NCBI GenBank assembly: GCA_029339195.1
Contig: JAPTJF010000641.1
Span: forward strand, 1 to 25,229
Length of the DNA: 25,229 nt
Direction: 5' to 3'
Source of the DNA: Micractinium sp. NFX-FRZ
Lineage: Eukaryota; Chlorophyta; Trebouxiophyceae; Chlorellales; Chlorellaceae
Positions 1-11,100 of this stretch are shown here, piece after piece; position 1 is the first letter of the stretch, and each line of letters starts with the position of its first letter. A program made the translations under genes and the position numbers. The notes under the pieces were generated by a model that was given only the letters and a program-made list of their open reading frames with translations, was not told the DNA's origin and did not search any database.

Positions 1-198
1 CCCTTCCGGGGCTTTTTAGGGACCCAAATGCACAGAAATAACGATGGAATCAAGCGATGGAGGCGGCGCAGCTTATTGGGGGGGATTGACCCCTTACAGG
101 GGGTTCGGTCTAGGTGGCACTGGTGCGCGTTTGGGAGGCGCCAGCTGGACGGGCATGTTGGGAGGGAGCTCATCGGCAATAGGCCCCAATATTCCTGA
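1..198. other. 5' flank of the methyltransferase gene
   Basis: I see no gene I can support here. An open frame begins with ATG at 44, but its early part has no family resemblance and it lies in a different frame from the methyltransferase exon 1; it only enters real coding sequence after 429. An upstream first exon joining to 208 cannot be excluded, because CCAG precedes 208, but no phase-consistent donor was found. Confidence 0.4.
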
Positions 199-1185
199 AT
201 GCGCCAGATCACTGTGGGCGAGAGGGAGCTGCAAATCGCCGAGGCTGACTGGGAGCAGGAGGCAGGAGCTGTGGTGTGGGACGCAGCGCTGGTGCTCGTC
301 AAGTTCCTTGAAGGTGGGTGATCCTTGCGATGGCGATGATCGCGTCGGCAGCGACGAACAGCTCCTCACAGTCCTGCGATCGTCCCTCCTGCGATCGTCC
401 CTCCACCTTGGTTGCCTTGGCTGTGCAGTGCACCCCTCCCTGGTGGCTGGACTGCGTGTCATAGAGCTTGGAGCTGGCCCCGGTGCAGTGGGTGTAGCAG
501 CAGCGGCGCTGGGAGCGGCGGCAGTCACGCTCACCGACCTGCCGCGCCCGCTGTCGCTGGCGGCACAGAACATCGAGGTGAGCTGCCCATCACCGTGCAT
601 CCCTTGAATCTGCAGGCTCACATGTTACTTCGGTTGTCTGCACGATGCTTGCGCCTGTTGCATGCCCGCTGTCTCGTCTCGCCTGCTTGGGCACCCAGCA
701 CATGCCGCTGCTGCGTGCCGCGCCGCCCCGCCCACCACCCTGCCCCACCCTGCCCCTCCGGCCTGCCTGCCTGCCTCCAAGTGCAGGCCAACGGCCTGTC
801 GGGCGTCGCCACTGCAGCGCCTCTGGCCTGGGGCGAGTCATTGGATCATCTGCAGGGGGCCTTTGACGTCGTGCTGGCGTCAGACTGCCTCTACCAAGCC
901 GAGGTGCTCCCACTCTTTGTTCAAACTCTTCACAACCTCCTCTCCGCCCGCCCCGGAGCGCTGGCCGTGCTGTGCAACGAGCACCGCCCGCGCCTGCCCT
1001 TCCCTGAGCGGCTCTTTGTCGACGCCGGCTTCACCCTGCGCCGCGTGCCGCTGAGCGCGCAGCACCCAGAGTGGAGCAGCGAGGACATCCATCTCTACCT
1101 CCTCCGCCTGGCAGGCAGCAGCGGCGCCAGCGGCGGCAACAGCGGCAGCAACGGCCGCAGCAGCACTGAAGAGTGGCCCGTCTGA
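199..1185 (+). CDS. METTL21-family protein-lysine methyltransferase
   Basis: Exons 199-313, 429-577 and 787-1185 join in phase (GT-AG) into 220 aa, the usual METTL21 length. Seen in order: VVWDAALVLVKFLE before the SAM fold (family W-D-A motif), motif I VIELGAGPGAVG for S-adenosylmethionine binding, the acidic post-I VTLTDLP, and ASDCLY carrying the DxxY motif of family 16 methyltransferases. The C-terminus is a Ser/Gly/Asn-rich tail. The family transfers methyl groups to lysines of non-histone proteins such as chaperones and elongation factors; the substrate here cannot be told. The start at 199 is the first in-frame ATG after a stop at 196-198; its context is weak (T at -3, C at +4), and an upstream exon remains possible. 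The protein has no internal methionine. The next gene begins 80 nt after the stop. Confidence 0.8.
373..402 (+). repeat. 15-bp perfect tandem duplication in intron 1
   Basis: The unit CCTGCGATCGTCCCT occurs twice head to tail (373-387 and 388-402) inside the first methyltransferase intron. No function is evident. Confidence 0.9.
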
Positions 1186-1265
1186 ACGAGAGTGGGCAGA
1201 GGCAGCTTGGCAGCAGCACGGCAGCGCAGCAAGGGCAGCTTAGTTGGCACGTCATCGCAGCATAC

Positions 1266-4200
1266 ATGTCTCGCTCGCAGCCAGGCTCAGCCAGGGCTGC
1301 GGCCCCGCCAGGCCAGACGCCGCCCACCTTTGCCCCACGGCCAGGCTCGGCCACGGCCGCAGAGGCGGCAGGCGTGCCGCCCTTTGCACCGCCCTCAGAT
1401 CTGGGAGGCTTTGGGGGACCAGGTGGAGGCTTTGCCGACCCAGAAGGCGGCAGCAGCGGCATGATGGGAGACCCAGAAGGCGGCAGCTTCCCGGGAGCTG
1501 CAGCAGGTGCAGCAGGGTACTACGGCGAAGGAGCGGCTGACCCGGAAGGGGGCGACGACTCGGCGGCTGCAGCAGCAGCAGGCGCAGCAGCAGGATACTA
1601 CGATGGTTCTGGCGGCGATGCTGCAGCAGCAGCAGCGGCTGCGCCTGCAGCTGCCTTCTATTATGCCGAAGGGGGCAGCGGGGGCGTCGGTGCAGAGGGC
1701 GCGGCAGCAGCAGATTATTACAGCGCCGCCCCCGCCAGTGGTGGCGAGAGGCAGTACCAGCAGGCGGATGCAGGGGTGGTCTCAGCATGGCCCACAGAAG
1801 ACGCCGGCACCGGTGCTTCAGCGGGCGAGGGCCAGGAGAGCTACTCCCCTCTGGCCTACCTGCAGTCCCTAGAAGCCCACCTGGCGTCCCTGCAACAGCA
1901 GCGGCGCGAGCTGCAGCAGCAGCTGACGGCGGCTGCGGCGGGGGCCTACCAGCACATGTCAGCGCAGCTCGGCACGGCCAGCACGGGGGTGCCGCTGCCC
2001 CCCGACGTGCCCGCTTTGGTCGATGAGCTGGCGGTACTGCAGTCGGTGCGGCAGTACCTAGCTTATGCCCAGGAGCTGCAGGCGCTGACTCGTCACGTGG
2101 AGAAGGCGGCGCGCGCGCTGCAGCAGGCACAGGAGGCCGCGGCTGCCGAGGCGTTTGCCGGCGGCGTGCACAGCGTGGCCTTTCTCCAGGACGCGTCGGA
2201 TGCTGTGGACAGCTTCAGCAACGCAATGGGCTACGCCATTGCCGTGAAGCAGCTGACAGGTGAGGCAATGGGGAGAGGCGGGCAGCCTGGCTGATGATTG
2301 TGGTGTAGGTGTACAGGTCTGCCAGGCGGGCGGGCTCGTGGTCGGGTGGCAGCTGGGGCAGCCAGGCGGGTGGAGGAGCCGCACAAGCAGGCCGCTGGGC
2401 GGGCGGCACAGCCAGTGGCGCTGATCAGCGATTGGATGGGTGTGCAGCCTCGCTGCTGCGCCACCTGGCCCCTGCCCTGTGCTGCTGCCTCCCCACCAGT
2501 CCACCGTGCGCTCTGTTGCCTGCCCACCCTGCCCGCCCGCGTGCCTGCCTTGCTTTCGCACACACTGCAGAGCAGGGGAAGATGCCGGTTGCGCGCCTGC
2601 AGCAGTTTGCCACCAGCTTGCTCTCACGAGTGGATGCCGCCCAACGCAGCCTTCGGGCTGTGCTGAGCTCGGCCATTCAGCAGCGGCTGGCGGCAGCGCA
2701 CTGGCCACCGCCGTTGAATGTCAGCGGCGGCGACGGCGGCGGCGGCGGCGGGGTGGAAGGCAGCAACTGGCGTGGCTTTGCGGCGGCTGGGGAGGCGGCA
2801 GCGGGGGAGCTGCAGCAGCTTCTGGTGCTGCTGACCACGCTGCAGCGGGCTGCGCAGCATGAGCAGTTCAGGTGCGCAGGTGGCACCTTGTTGTGCCTGT
2901 TTGTGTGCTTTGCTTTGCAGCTGCCTGCTCCCCCAATTTATGGGGCATCTTCCAAGCCGTTTCACTGGGTCAACCCTCCGGGGGGACCCCGCAGCCACTC
3001 CTGCTTGTGGCCCTCACAGCCCTGCAGGACCACCCCCTTACCAATCCTCGACCGCCGCTTGCTGCCTCTTCCCCGCTCCTGCCCGCCCACCACCCGGCTG
3101 CAGCACCCTCACTGAGGCCAGCCAGGAGGGCCCGCTGCTGTGGGTGGCCGAGGAGCTGGCAACGCCGCTGGCGGAGCGCCTGAGGCTGCACTTTGCAAGT
3201 GAGGCGCTGGGGGGGTCCGTTCCCCTTGCACCGTTGTTGTGCCACTCCACTTTGCAAGTGAGGCAGGGGGCAAGCGGGAAAGGGTGTCACCGAAAAAAAG
3301 TGGGGTCACGGTGGCGTGTGTGTTTTGCGCGCTGTGCGTGTAAACAGCCGACAGGCTTCCCAACCCGTGCATGAACCCGAGGGTGAGCCCACACAGGCAC
3401 GTGAGCGAGCTGCCCAGCTGCACTGGACCCCTGGCTGCTTGGGCTGACGTGCCTGCCTCTCCGCCTTGCGTGCCCCTTATGTGCAGGCGGCCTGCCCACC
3501 GACCGCCCCGACCGCCCCGAGTGGCTTTTCACCACCGCCCTCAAGGCGGCGCAGCAGTGCGCCCCGCTGGCGCAGGAGCTGCAGCCATGCGTGGGTGAGC
3601 TGAGCTGGCTGCTGCTTGGCACGGGGTGACAGCAGGGCGGCGCTGGCGGGAGCGGTACAGTGTAGGCCTGTTCCCTGCAGGCACGCACCGGCGACACTGG
3701 ATCCTCTCTGCGCTCGCCCAGCTGCCTGCCTGCCCGCCAGCACGCCCTGCCCTCTCCCCTGCACATGCGCCCCGCCTGCAGATCGTGGCACAGCGTGCCG
3801 CTGTTGGCACCCTCAAGGCGCACCTGCTGCCCTGCTCGCCCCGCTGTCCGCCTGGCCCCTCTGAGCCCTTGCAACCCTTTTGACGCCTGTACCCGTACTG
3901 CAGACGCGCACCACCTGCAGGCGTGGTACAGCCTGCCTCTGGAGCTGGCCCGTGCCATCCAGGCTGTGGGGGTGAACGCAATCCTGGCAGACCATCTGCT
4001 ACCTCAGGTGGGCAGCCGACCCTGCTTGACCCTGTGGGCGTGCGGCGAGGTTTGGGGGGGTGCTGCGCGTGCAATTGTGAAGAAGCCAGGTGAACACGAT
4101 GGCAGCCTGCCCAGTTGTCTCCTCCACACACCCAGCCGGAACGATTGCTGCGCCATGCTGTGCCGTGTCGTGCCGTGCTGTGCTGTGCTGGACTAGCATG

Positions 4201-7200
4201 GCGGTCGCAGGAGGCGGCTCAGCATGTGGCATGCCTGTGCCAGTGATGCATGCACCTGCTGTCGCTTGCATGCCAGCCAATCATAACCGCTTCCTCCCCC
4301 CCCCCCACCCCCACTCGCTTGCCTGCAGCTTGTGAGCGCGGCGGACCCCTCCCTCTGGCTGCACTTCGCTGACGAGGCCATGCGCTTTGAGAAGAGGTGA
4401 GCGCTCTGGTCCGACAAGTCATTGCCGGCCCTGGGAGCCGGAAGCGGCTGGCGATGTCAACCAGAAAGCTGGAGAGCAAGGCTGTCTGTGATCGCCAGCC
4501 AAGCCCCTCTGCCGCCTGAACAGTTGCCCTCGCCCGTAACTCTTGCTCCTGCACTGGCCTGCCCCCCGCAGGTTTGCCCCGCTGCGTGGCGCCAGCCTGG
4601 CGCCCGACCTGCCCGAGGAGGAAGAGTTCCTGGCCGCAGCGCACTCTGGCTCCACATTAGAGCTGCTCTTCCAGCGCCCCGAGTGGCAGGTGAGCAGGTC
4701 CCTTCTTAAGCATGCTGGCTGGCCGGGCCTGCCTGCCTGCTTGCCTACCTTCTTGCGGATTGGCTTGCCTGCCTGCCTGCGGATTGACTGGTGTGCGCCC
4801 TGTATACACACTCATCTGCCCCGCACCGGCCTGCCCGCCTTCTCACCTTCCTGCTGCCTCGTCCCTTCCTGCTGCCTGGCTGGGCCCTGACGCCCCCCCT
4901 CGCCATCCACCCAAGCCTGGATCAGTGCAGAGATGTGGGCTGCTTTCCGCCAGCTGAATGCCGCCTGCGACGCCTTCTCCGCCCAACCTGTATTTCGCCC
5001 GCCCCATCCACCCTGCAGGAGGGCTGGCTGGGCGCGGAGATGTGGGACGCCTCCCGCCAGCTGGACTCTGCCTGCGACGCCTTTGCCGCCTGGCAGCCGG
5101 CCGCCGAGCAGCTGCTGGCGGTGGCGGGGCAGGAGGCAGACATGATTCCGGACACACCCCGCAGCCGGTGCGCGCAGCAGGGTCGACACACGCAGGCTGC
5201 TGGGCTGGGCCCGGGTGCATGGTGGCGGTGGGCGCACAGCGTTCAGCACTGCATGCACTGGTGGGCAGGGCGGGCACGTGGGCGGGGAGGTGGTGCAGCA
5301 AGGACATGTTTGATGTTTGAGGCGCAGACTGACAGGCAACTCAGCACGCGCAGTCCCGGCGAGAGGTGTGCTGCTCAGGCGCACAGGTGTACAGATAGCT
5401 GACCCTGGTGCGACCCCTTGCAGGGGCGGCGCCGCCTGGCGGCGAGAGTTTTGGCCGCCCGTGTGCGCTGAGCAGGCGGCCTCGCTGGTGGCGGGGCTGG
5501 TGCGGCGCGGCGGCTGGGTGCACGAGCAGGCGCACCGCCTGCAGTACAGCCAGGTGGGTGGCAGCAGTACAGGCCTGCCCTATCCTTCCCGCTCAATCCG
5601 TGAGCTGATCTTTGCCTTGGCCTTGTGTCACACTGCCTGCACATCTTGCCTGTGCAGCTGCCCAGATGCCATTATCCATGCCACCTACCCATGCCTCCAC
5701 CACCTTGTCTCCTTTCTTGTCTTGCCTGCCTGCGCAGGCGGTACCTCTGGCGATCCTCAAAGCCTACCGAGAGCGCCTCAGCAACCTGCTGCACCAAGCG
5801 GAGCAGTTCAGGTGTGCAGCAGCGGCTGAGCTGGCAGCGGCTGAGCTGGCAGGGGGACCGAGGTACTAGCACGTGCCGCAGCTGGCAGGAGGGGGTGCAC
5901 GGCTCCGTGCCTGTCCTGGCGGTGCACGCCGCCTGGCCAGCCCTGCCCTGCATGCCTGTCGAGCGCTGGTCTGCCCCGCATGCGGGCGCATACTCGCATG
6001 TAGACGATGCTTTGTTGCCGCACTGCCTTGCAGGGGTATGCTGGGCGACAGCTGGCTTCCGCGCGTGGGCGCCGCTGTGTGCGCTGCGCACTACCTGGAG
6101 CACCAGCTGCGGGAGCCTCAGGGCGTGCTGCTGCTAGCAGAGCTACAAGACGCGGCTTCAACAGCCGGCACCGCTGCTGGCACGGCAGATGGGGCAGCCC
6201 CGGGGGTCGCCGGCGCGCAGACGCTGGAGAGCGGCAGCGGCGGCCAGGGCGGGCGCGGCCTGGTGTCTCTGATCGAGCGCGAGGCGGGGGCTTACAGCGC
6301 CCTGCGCAAGCAGTGGGCCTACAAGCTGGCCAAGCAGGCGGTGGACGCTTTCCACCAGCTCTTCACGCCATACAAGTGAGCTGGCAGCTGAGCTGGCAGC
6401 TGAGCTGGCGGCGCTGACCTGGCAGCTGGGTTGGCTCAATTGCTTGGCTGGGTGCGTGGGCTGAGAGAGACCAGAGCTGAGGAGAGGGCTGGATGGGAGG
6501 AGGTGCTGCACGCCGCCGCCCTGCAGGCCTGGCCCCGCCAAGCTTTCACATTGCTGCACGTATGTTCATGCTGCTCGCCCCGGAGGCTGCACCTGTACTC
6601 CCGTCTCCCTTTACCGAGCCCGCCCAGCAAGATCGGCATGGTGACCCTTCGCCACCCTGACCCCCTTGCCCCCCTCCCCACCTGCCCACAGGCGCCACGT
6701 CGCCGCCTTCTCTGCCGGCTGGGAGGAGGGGGTGTCTCCGGAGGAGCAGGTGGCTGCGGCGGCTGCCGCTGGGCCTGCTGCCCCCTCCCCCGCCATGCTG
6801 ATGGCGGCAGACAGCCTGCAGCAGCTGCTGCGCGCGCTGGCCCAGCACCTGGACGCTGTGGTCTTCAGGTGGGGCACAGCACAGCACAGCACGGTCCAGT
6901 GTGGATTCAAGGGTCAGCAGCCGGGCTGGCCATGAGGGCAGTATTATAATGGCAGCTGGACTGCCGCCCTTGCATGGCAATCTGCCTGGCAAGCAAGGGC
7001 TGCCATACGCCAGCCACCTGCTGCCCGCATGCACCGCCTGCCGTGCATCTTACCGGTGCCATGCTGTGCCCGTGCTGTGCGTGCTGTGTCCGTCCCGTGC
7101 TGCAGGGATGTGTGGAAGAGCGTGGCGCTGGCAGTCAACTATTCCCTCTACAATGAAGTGGCCACTGAGGCCCTCTTCTCGCCTCAAGTGAGCAGTGATA

Positions 7201-7824
7201 CATGTGCTGTTCAGTGGCTTGCCCTGCTGGGCTGTTGTCTAAACAAGGTGGCCACTACAGCCTGTAGTCTCCTTGCAGATGACATTGTGAGGTGTTGTTG
7301 TGTGCTGAGGCAGCGGCAGCTCGGCGCTGCCGGAAAAGCCTTCCTACTGTTGCGCCTGTTCCCCTGGCCGCCCTCCCGCCTGTGAGCCAAACCCCTCTTT
7401 GGCACCCCACAGGCCCCACCCCACCCACCCCACCCCACCGGCCTCCCCCCACCTGCCGCTGCAGGGCGCTGCCCAGCTGGACGCTGACCTGTCTGCTGTG
7501 GCCGCTGTGTTTGGGGAGTACACCTCCCGCCCTGCTGCGCACTTCAAGGAGAGCCGGGAGGCGTGCCGCCTGCTGGCGCTGCCCTGGGGCGCCGCGCTGG
7601 GCTTGCTGGGCCAGCTGCAGGCGCAGCCCCGCGCAGCAAAGCAGGTGCTGGCGCCGCACGGAGTGAAGTCGCTGAATGCGGAGCAGGCAGGGGTGGTGTT
7701 GATGCAGCGGCTGGACTTACTGACCGCGCGCTCGGGCGGCAGCGGCGTGCAGGCCCACGCTCATGGGCACGCTCATGGCGGCGACGGCAGCGCCCGTGCG
7801 GCCGGTGCGGCGGTGGGCGTGTGA
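1266..7824 (+). CDS. RINT1/TIP20/MAG2-family vesicle tethering protein
   Basis: Exons 1266-2259, 2571-2871, 3104-3198, 3487-3594, 3904-4007, 4329-4396, 4572-4689, 5019-5167, 5424-5553, 5738-5811, 6034-6375, 6692-6868, 7106-7187 and 7465-7824 give 1033 aa with every junction GT-AG and in phase. Residues 1-185 are low-complexity (Ala/Gly with DPEGG and paired-Tyr repeats). Residues about 193-225 form a coiled coil (SPLAYLQSLEAHLASLQQQ). From about 400 to the end the helical RINT1/TIP20 domain follows, including PEWLFTTALKAA, LWLHFADEAMRFE, the EF-rich stretch near 600-720, and DVWKSVALAVNYSLYNE. Family members (human RINT1, plant MAG2, yeast Tip20, each near 700-800 aa) sit in the Dsl1/NRZ complex and capture Golgi-derived COPI vesicles at the ER. 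The excess length comes from the N-terminal region. The first ATG of the frame is used. The identification rests on overall pattern, not alignment. Confidence 0.75.
3248..3264 (+). repeat. Second copy of a RINT1 exon 3 splice donor
   Basis: The 17 bases CACTTTGCAAGTGAGGC at the exon 3/intron 3 boundary (3189-3205, donor GT at 3199) are repeated exactly 59 bp downstream within the intron. The copy is therefore a donor of equal local strength. Using it would add 59 nt and shift the frame. Confidence 0.85.
4903..4983 (+). repeat. Decayed copy of the RINT1 exon 8 start inside intron 7
   Basis: The segment resembles 5004-5090 (intron end plus first 24 codons of exon 8). Both begin with CCATCCACCC, and over the best 57 nt 46 bases match by hand count. 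Conceptual peptides align as SAEMWAAFRQLNAACDAFSA against GAEMWDASRQLDSACDAFAA. The acceptor is not preserved: CCCTGCAG has become CCCAAG, and no AG nearby gives the correct phase, so the copy is unlikely to be spliced in frame. The offset is 107 bp. Confidence 0.85.
5819..5855 (+). repeat. Tandem GCGGCTGAGCTGGCA units at the start of RINT1 intron 10
   Basis: Just inside intron 10 the phrase GCGGCTGAGCTGGCA is written twice in a row. A similar dodecamer, GAGCTGGCAGCT, is repeated at the beginning of intron 11 (6376-6415). Both lie immediately after a donor. No function is evident. Confidence 0.6.
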
Positions 7825-7902
7825 CGGCCCCGCACTGGCTCTGGGTGACGTGCCCTCATCGCCATTCCCACCTGATTGTTGAGTCGTATTGCTCTCCTTG
7901 TT

Positions 7903-7907
7903 TGTAA
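7903..7907 (+). other. TGTAA polyadenylation-like signal of RINT1
   Basis: TGTAA is the usual green-algal poly(A) signal (established knowledge). This one lies 79 nt after the RINT1 stop and 254 nt before the golgin ATG, so it fits as the 3' end of RINT1. I saw no TGTAA between the methyltransferase stop and the RINT1 start. Confidence 0.55.
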
Positions 7908-8160
7908 ATGAGATGATTTGTGGACAATCTGACTATTTGGAGCCTGCAAAACCTGGCTGAGGTGCTCGCTTGCTTGAGGCCTGCCTACCTGGGCACGGCA
8001 GCCGGCGGCAGCTGGTGTCGTGGGAAGCGGGACAACATGGACGTCTCAGCACAGCATGGATCCAGCGTACTGCTGGCCGCGTGATCTGCTTCGCCGCGTT
8101 GCATTGGCGCTGCTCAAGCTCGAGGGGGCTTGAACTGGGAGGCTTGAACAGCTGAGCACG

Positions 8161-11100
8161 ATGCAGAAGCCTCCTCCCGACCGCCTGGAGGCGGGGCGGC
8201 GCAAGGTGAGGCGCCTGCGAGTGATCAGTGCCGGCTATGCGATACAGTGAGGACGCGATCGCGCGCTGATGCTGCAGCAGTGTAATGGGTCCCAGAGCGC
8301 CCAAGCTGGGCTGCCAGGCAGGGCTTCGGCCTCCCAGCAGAATAAGCGGGTGTAATGAACTCTTTGGCGATGCCAGTTGCGCCGCCTTTCTGCCGGCCTG
8401 CTCCCGCCGCCGCTCCCGCCGCCACCGGCACGCAGCCTTTACCGGCCCACTCAATGCCCAGCCTCCCCGCTGCCGTCCCCTTTGACTTTGCCTGTTCACA
8501 TTGCAGCTCGAAGAATTCAAGCGCAAGAAGCAGCAGGCGCTGGCCAAGAAGGCGCCCTCTGCCACCGCCTCCGCCACGACCTCGCCCGACAAGCTGCCGC
8601 CACCCGCAGGCAGTGGCAGCGAGCATTCTGAGGCGCACCATCACGACTCCCTGGCGGAGCTGCCCCCGGGACAGCCTCGCAGCCCGCCAGCGGCAGCACC
8701 AGCGGCGGCTCCGGCAGCAGCAGCGCCAGCGGCGGCGCCCGCTACTCATGAGCCAGCTGTGACGTCTCCCCTGCCTGCTGCCGCTGCCGCCTCCCACGTG
8801 GGTGCTGACGTGGCGGGTGCTGCCGAGGCGGAGGCCCTGCGGCAGCAGGTGGGGCAGCTGCTGGTAAGCGTGGATGACCTGCACCTCGCGCTGCGTAACG
8901 AGCGGGTGAACAGCAGCCAGATGGAGGAGCAGCTGGCAGAACAGCAGGCTCGGCTGCGGGAGCTGACAGACGCGAACGAGCGGCTGCAAGCGGCGGCCGC
9001 AGCCGCCGCTGCCGCCGGGCCTGCGGCGGAGGCTGCGGCGGCTGAGGCCGCGGCAGCGGCGCAGGCTGCAGCGGCGCAGCAGGAGCTGTCGGAGCTTCGG
9101 GCGCAGGTGGAGCGGTATGCTCATGCCGCCGAGAAGCTGTCCACCGAACTGGGTGCTGCGCAGGAGCAGGCAGACGCTGCTGCCGCTGAGCTGGCGGCGG
9201 TACAGGCAGAGGCTGCAGCACAGCTGGCGGCGGCACAGGAAGCGGCTGCGGCAGAGCTGGCGGCGGCCCGGGTGGCGGCGGACGCAGAACTGGCAGCGGC
9301 GCATGAGACGGCGGCCGCTGAGCTGGCGGCGGCTCAGGAGGGCAACTTTTCCCTCATTGGAGATTACAAGCAGCAGATGGACGACATGAGGGAGGCCCTT
9401 GAGGCGCAGGCGGCGCAGCTGCAGGCGCAGGCTGCCCAGCTGGCGGCCAGCCAGGCGGGCAGCCAGCGGTCGGAGGAGCAGCTGGTGGCGCTGTCAACCC
9501 AGCTGGCGCAGCAGCACCATGAGGCGGAGGAGCTGCAGGTGGGCCCTACTCCTCAATCTTTGGGTTCAGTAGGTCTAGTGGGTGAGGGTGTGGGCGGAGC
9601 AGGCAACAGGGGGAGGCTGGAGGTAGCGGGGTTTCCCCACGAGTGGGCCCCTCGCCCTGAGTGCCCGCCTCCCCTCTTGCCGCCCCCCTGCCAGGCAGCT
9701 CACCCCTCCTCAGCCTGTTGCTTCGCTTGCATGCTGAGCAGGCCAAGCAGCTGAGCTGAGCCCCCGCATGAGGCACACACCAACCAGCTGCCCTCTCCCT
9801 AATGCATCCCTTCTGCAGTTCTGTTCAAGCAAGCCTCCCTGGCCCCTCTATTGCTTGCTTCATTAGCGTTTGCTTGTGCCTGGTTCTTGCTTGCAGGCTG
9901 AGCTGGCCAAGCAGCGGGAGCTGAATGCCCGCATGAGGCATGAGCTCGCTGAGCAAGCAGCTGCCGCCGAGGAGGCGGTGCAGGCGGAGGAGGAGGAGCA
10001 CACGGCGCTGGCAGCTGCCCAGGCACGCATTGCTGAGCTGGAGGGGGCTGCTGAGCTGGCGGCCAGGCGCGCACAGGCGGCGGAGGAGGAGGCGTCTCGG
10101 GTGGCCAGCCAGGCGGCTGAGGCGGCGCAGGCGGCGGCGTCGGCCGAGGCAGGACTCCAGGTGGGCAGGAGGGAGGACAGCAGTGGCACGCGATGCTGCT
10201 TCAAGTGTGCGGTACAGGGTTGGGCGAGCGGACATGCTTGCCTGCTTGCTGTGCGGGGGCCGGGCTGGAGCGTTCCCTTGCAAGGCTACCTGCCTGCTTG
10301 CCCGCCCGTCCGCCCGCCTGCCAAGGCCTCCCAGCTTCAGCTCCCTTGCTTACGCTGCACACCCCTTAGCTGTTGCCCACCTTCTGGCTTGGTTTGGCTC
10401 GGCTTGCAGGAGGAGGTGCAGCGGCTGGCAGAGATGGTGGCTTCCCTGCAGACTGAGCTGCGCTCCAGGGGAGAGGCGGACCTGGTGAGGGGGGGAGGGA
10501 GGTGGGCAGACGGCAGGGAAGCAGGTGGCAGGGAGGGAGGGGGGAGAGCAGGTGGCAGGGGAAGCTGGAGGCGGGGAGCCAGGCGGCAGGGAAGCAGGGT
10601 GGGAGGCGGTGCTGCCTGGTCCTGTGTGCTGTAATGGACGCTGCTGCGCTGTTTGCCATGGCACAGGCCGGGGGGGAGTGCAGGCTGGCTGTAGAGTTTG
10701 CGCGCTCACAACTCCCGCCCCCTTCTTGGATCGTGCTTCGATGTGCTGTGCTGTGCCTGCTGTGCGCCCAGGCGGAGCATGCTGAGCTGGCGTCGCTGCG
10801 GGAGGCGTACGAGGCCGCTAGGTGAGCTCCCTACCGCTCCACCCCTCCTCCAGCTTCTGCTGCTGCCGTTGCTGCCTGCCTTGGGATGCTGCTGCCACAG
10901 CTGTTGCCGCCCAAACCCTGCTGCTGCGGTCGCTGCCGGAGGTTGAGATGCCCCTGCCACCGCTGTTGCCGCCCAGGGCCCTGCCGAGAGGTGTGTTCTT
11001 CCAGCACTCGCCTCATTTCTCAGTCTCGTCTCGTCACGCAAGTCACCGTTGCTTACGAAAGTGCTTCCCGCTCCCTGCGGCCTGCACGTTCATTGCACAG

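Noticed and set aside
44..428. ORF start at 44 as the methyltransferase start
   Set aside because: It skips the VVWDAALVLVKFLE block, which lies in another frame at 199-313 and joins exactly in phase to the exon at 429.
5340..5385. Possible decayed copy of RINT1 exon 9 start upstream (GGCGAGAG then GTGTGC)
   Set aside because: A large internal gap is needed to align it, so it is too weak to support.
7243..7275. Possible copy of RINT1 exon 13 end in intron 13 (GTGGCCACT shared)
   Set aside because: Only about nine contiguous bases match, with the rest near chance, so it was not counted among the junction duplications.
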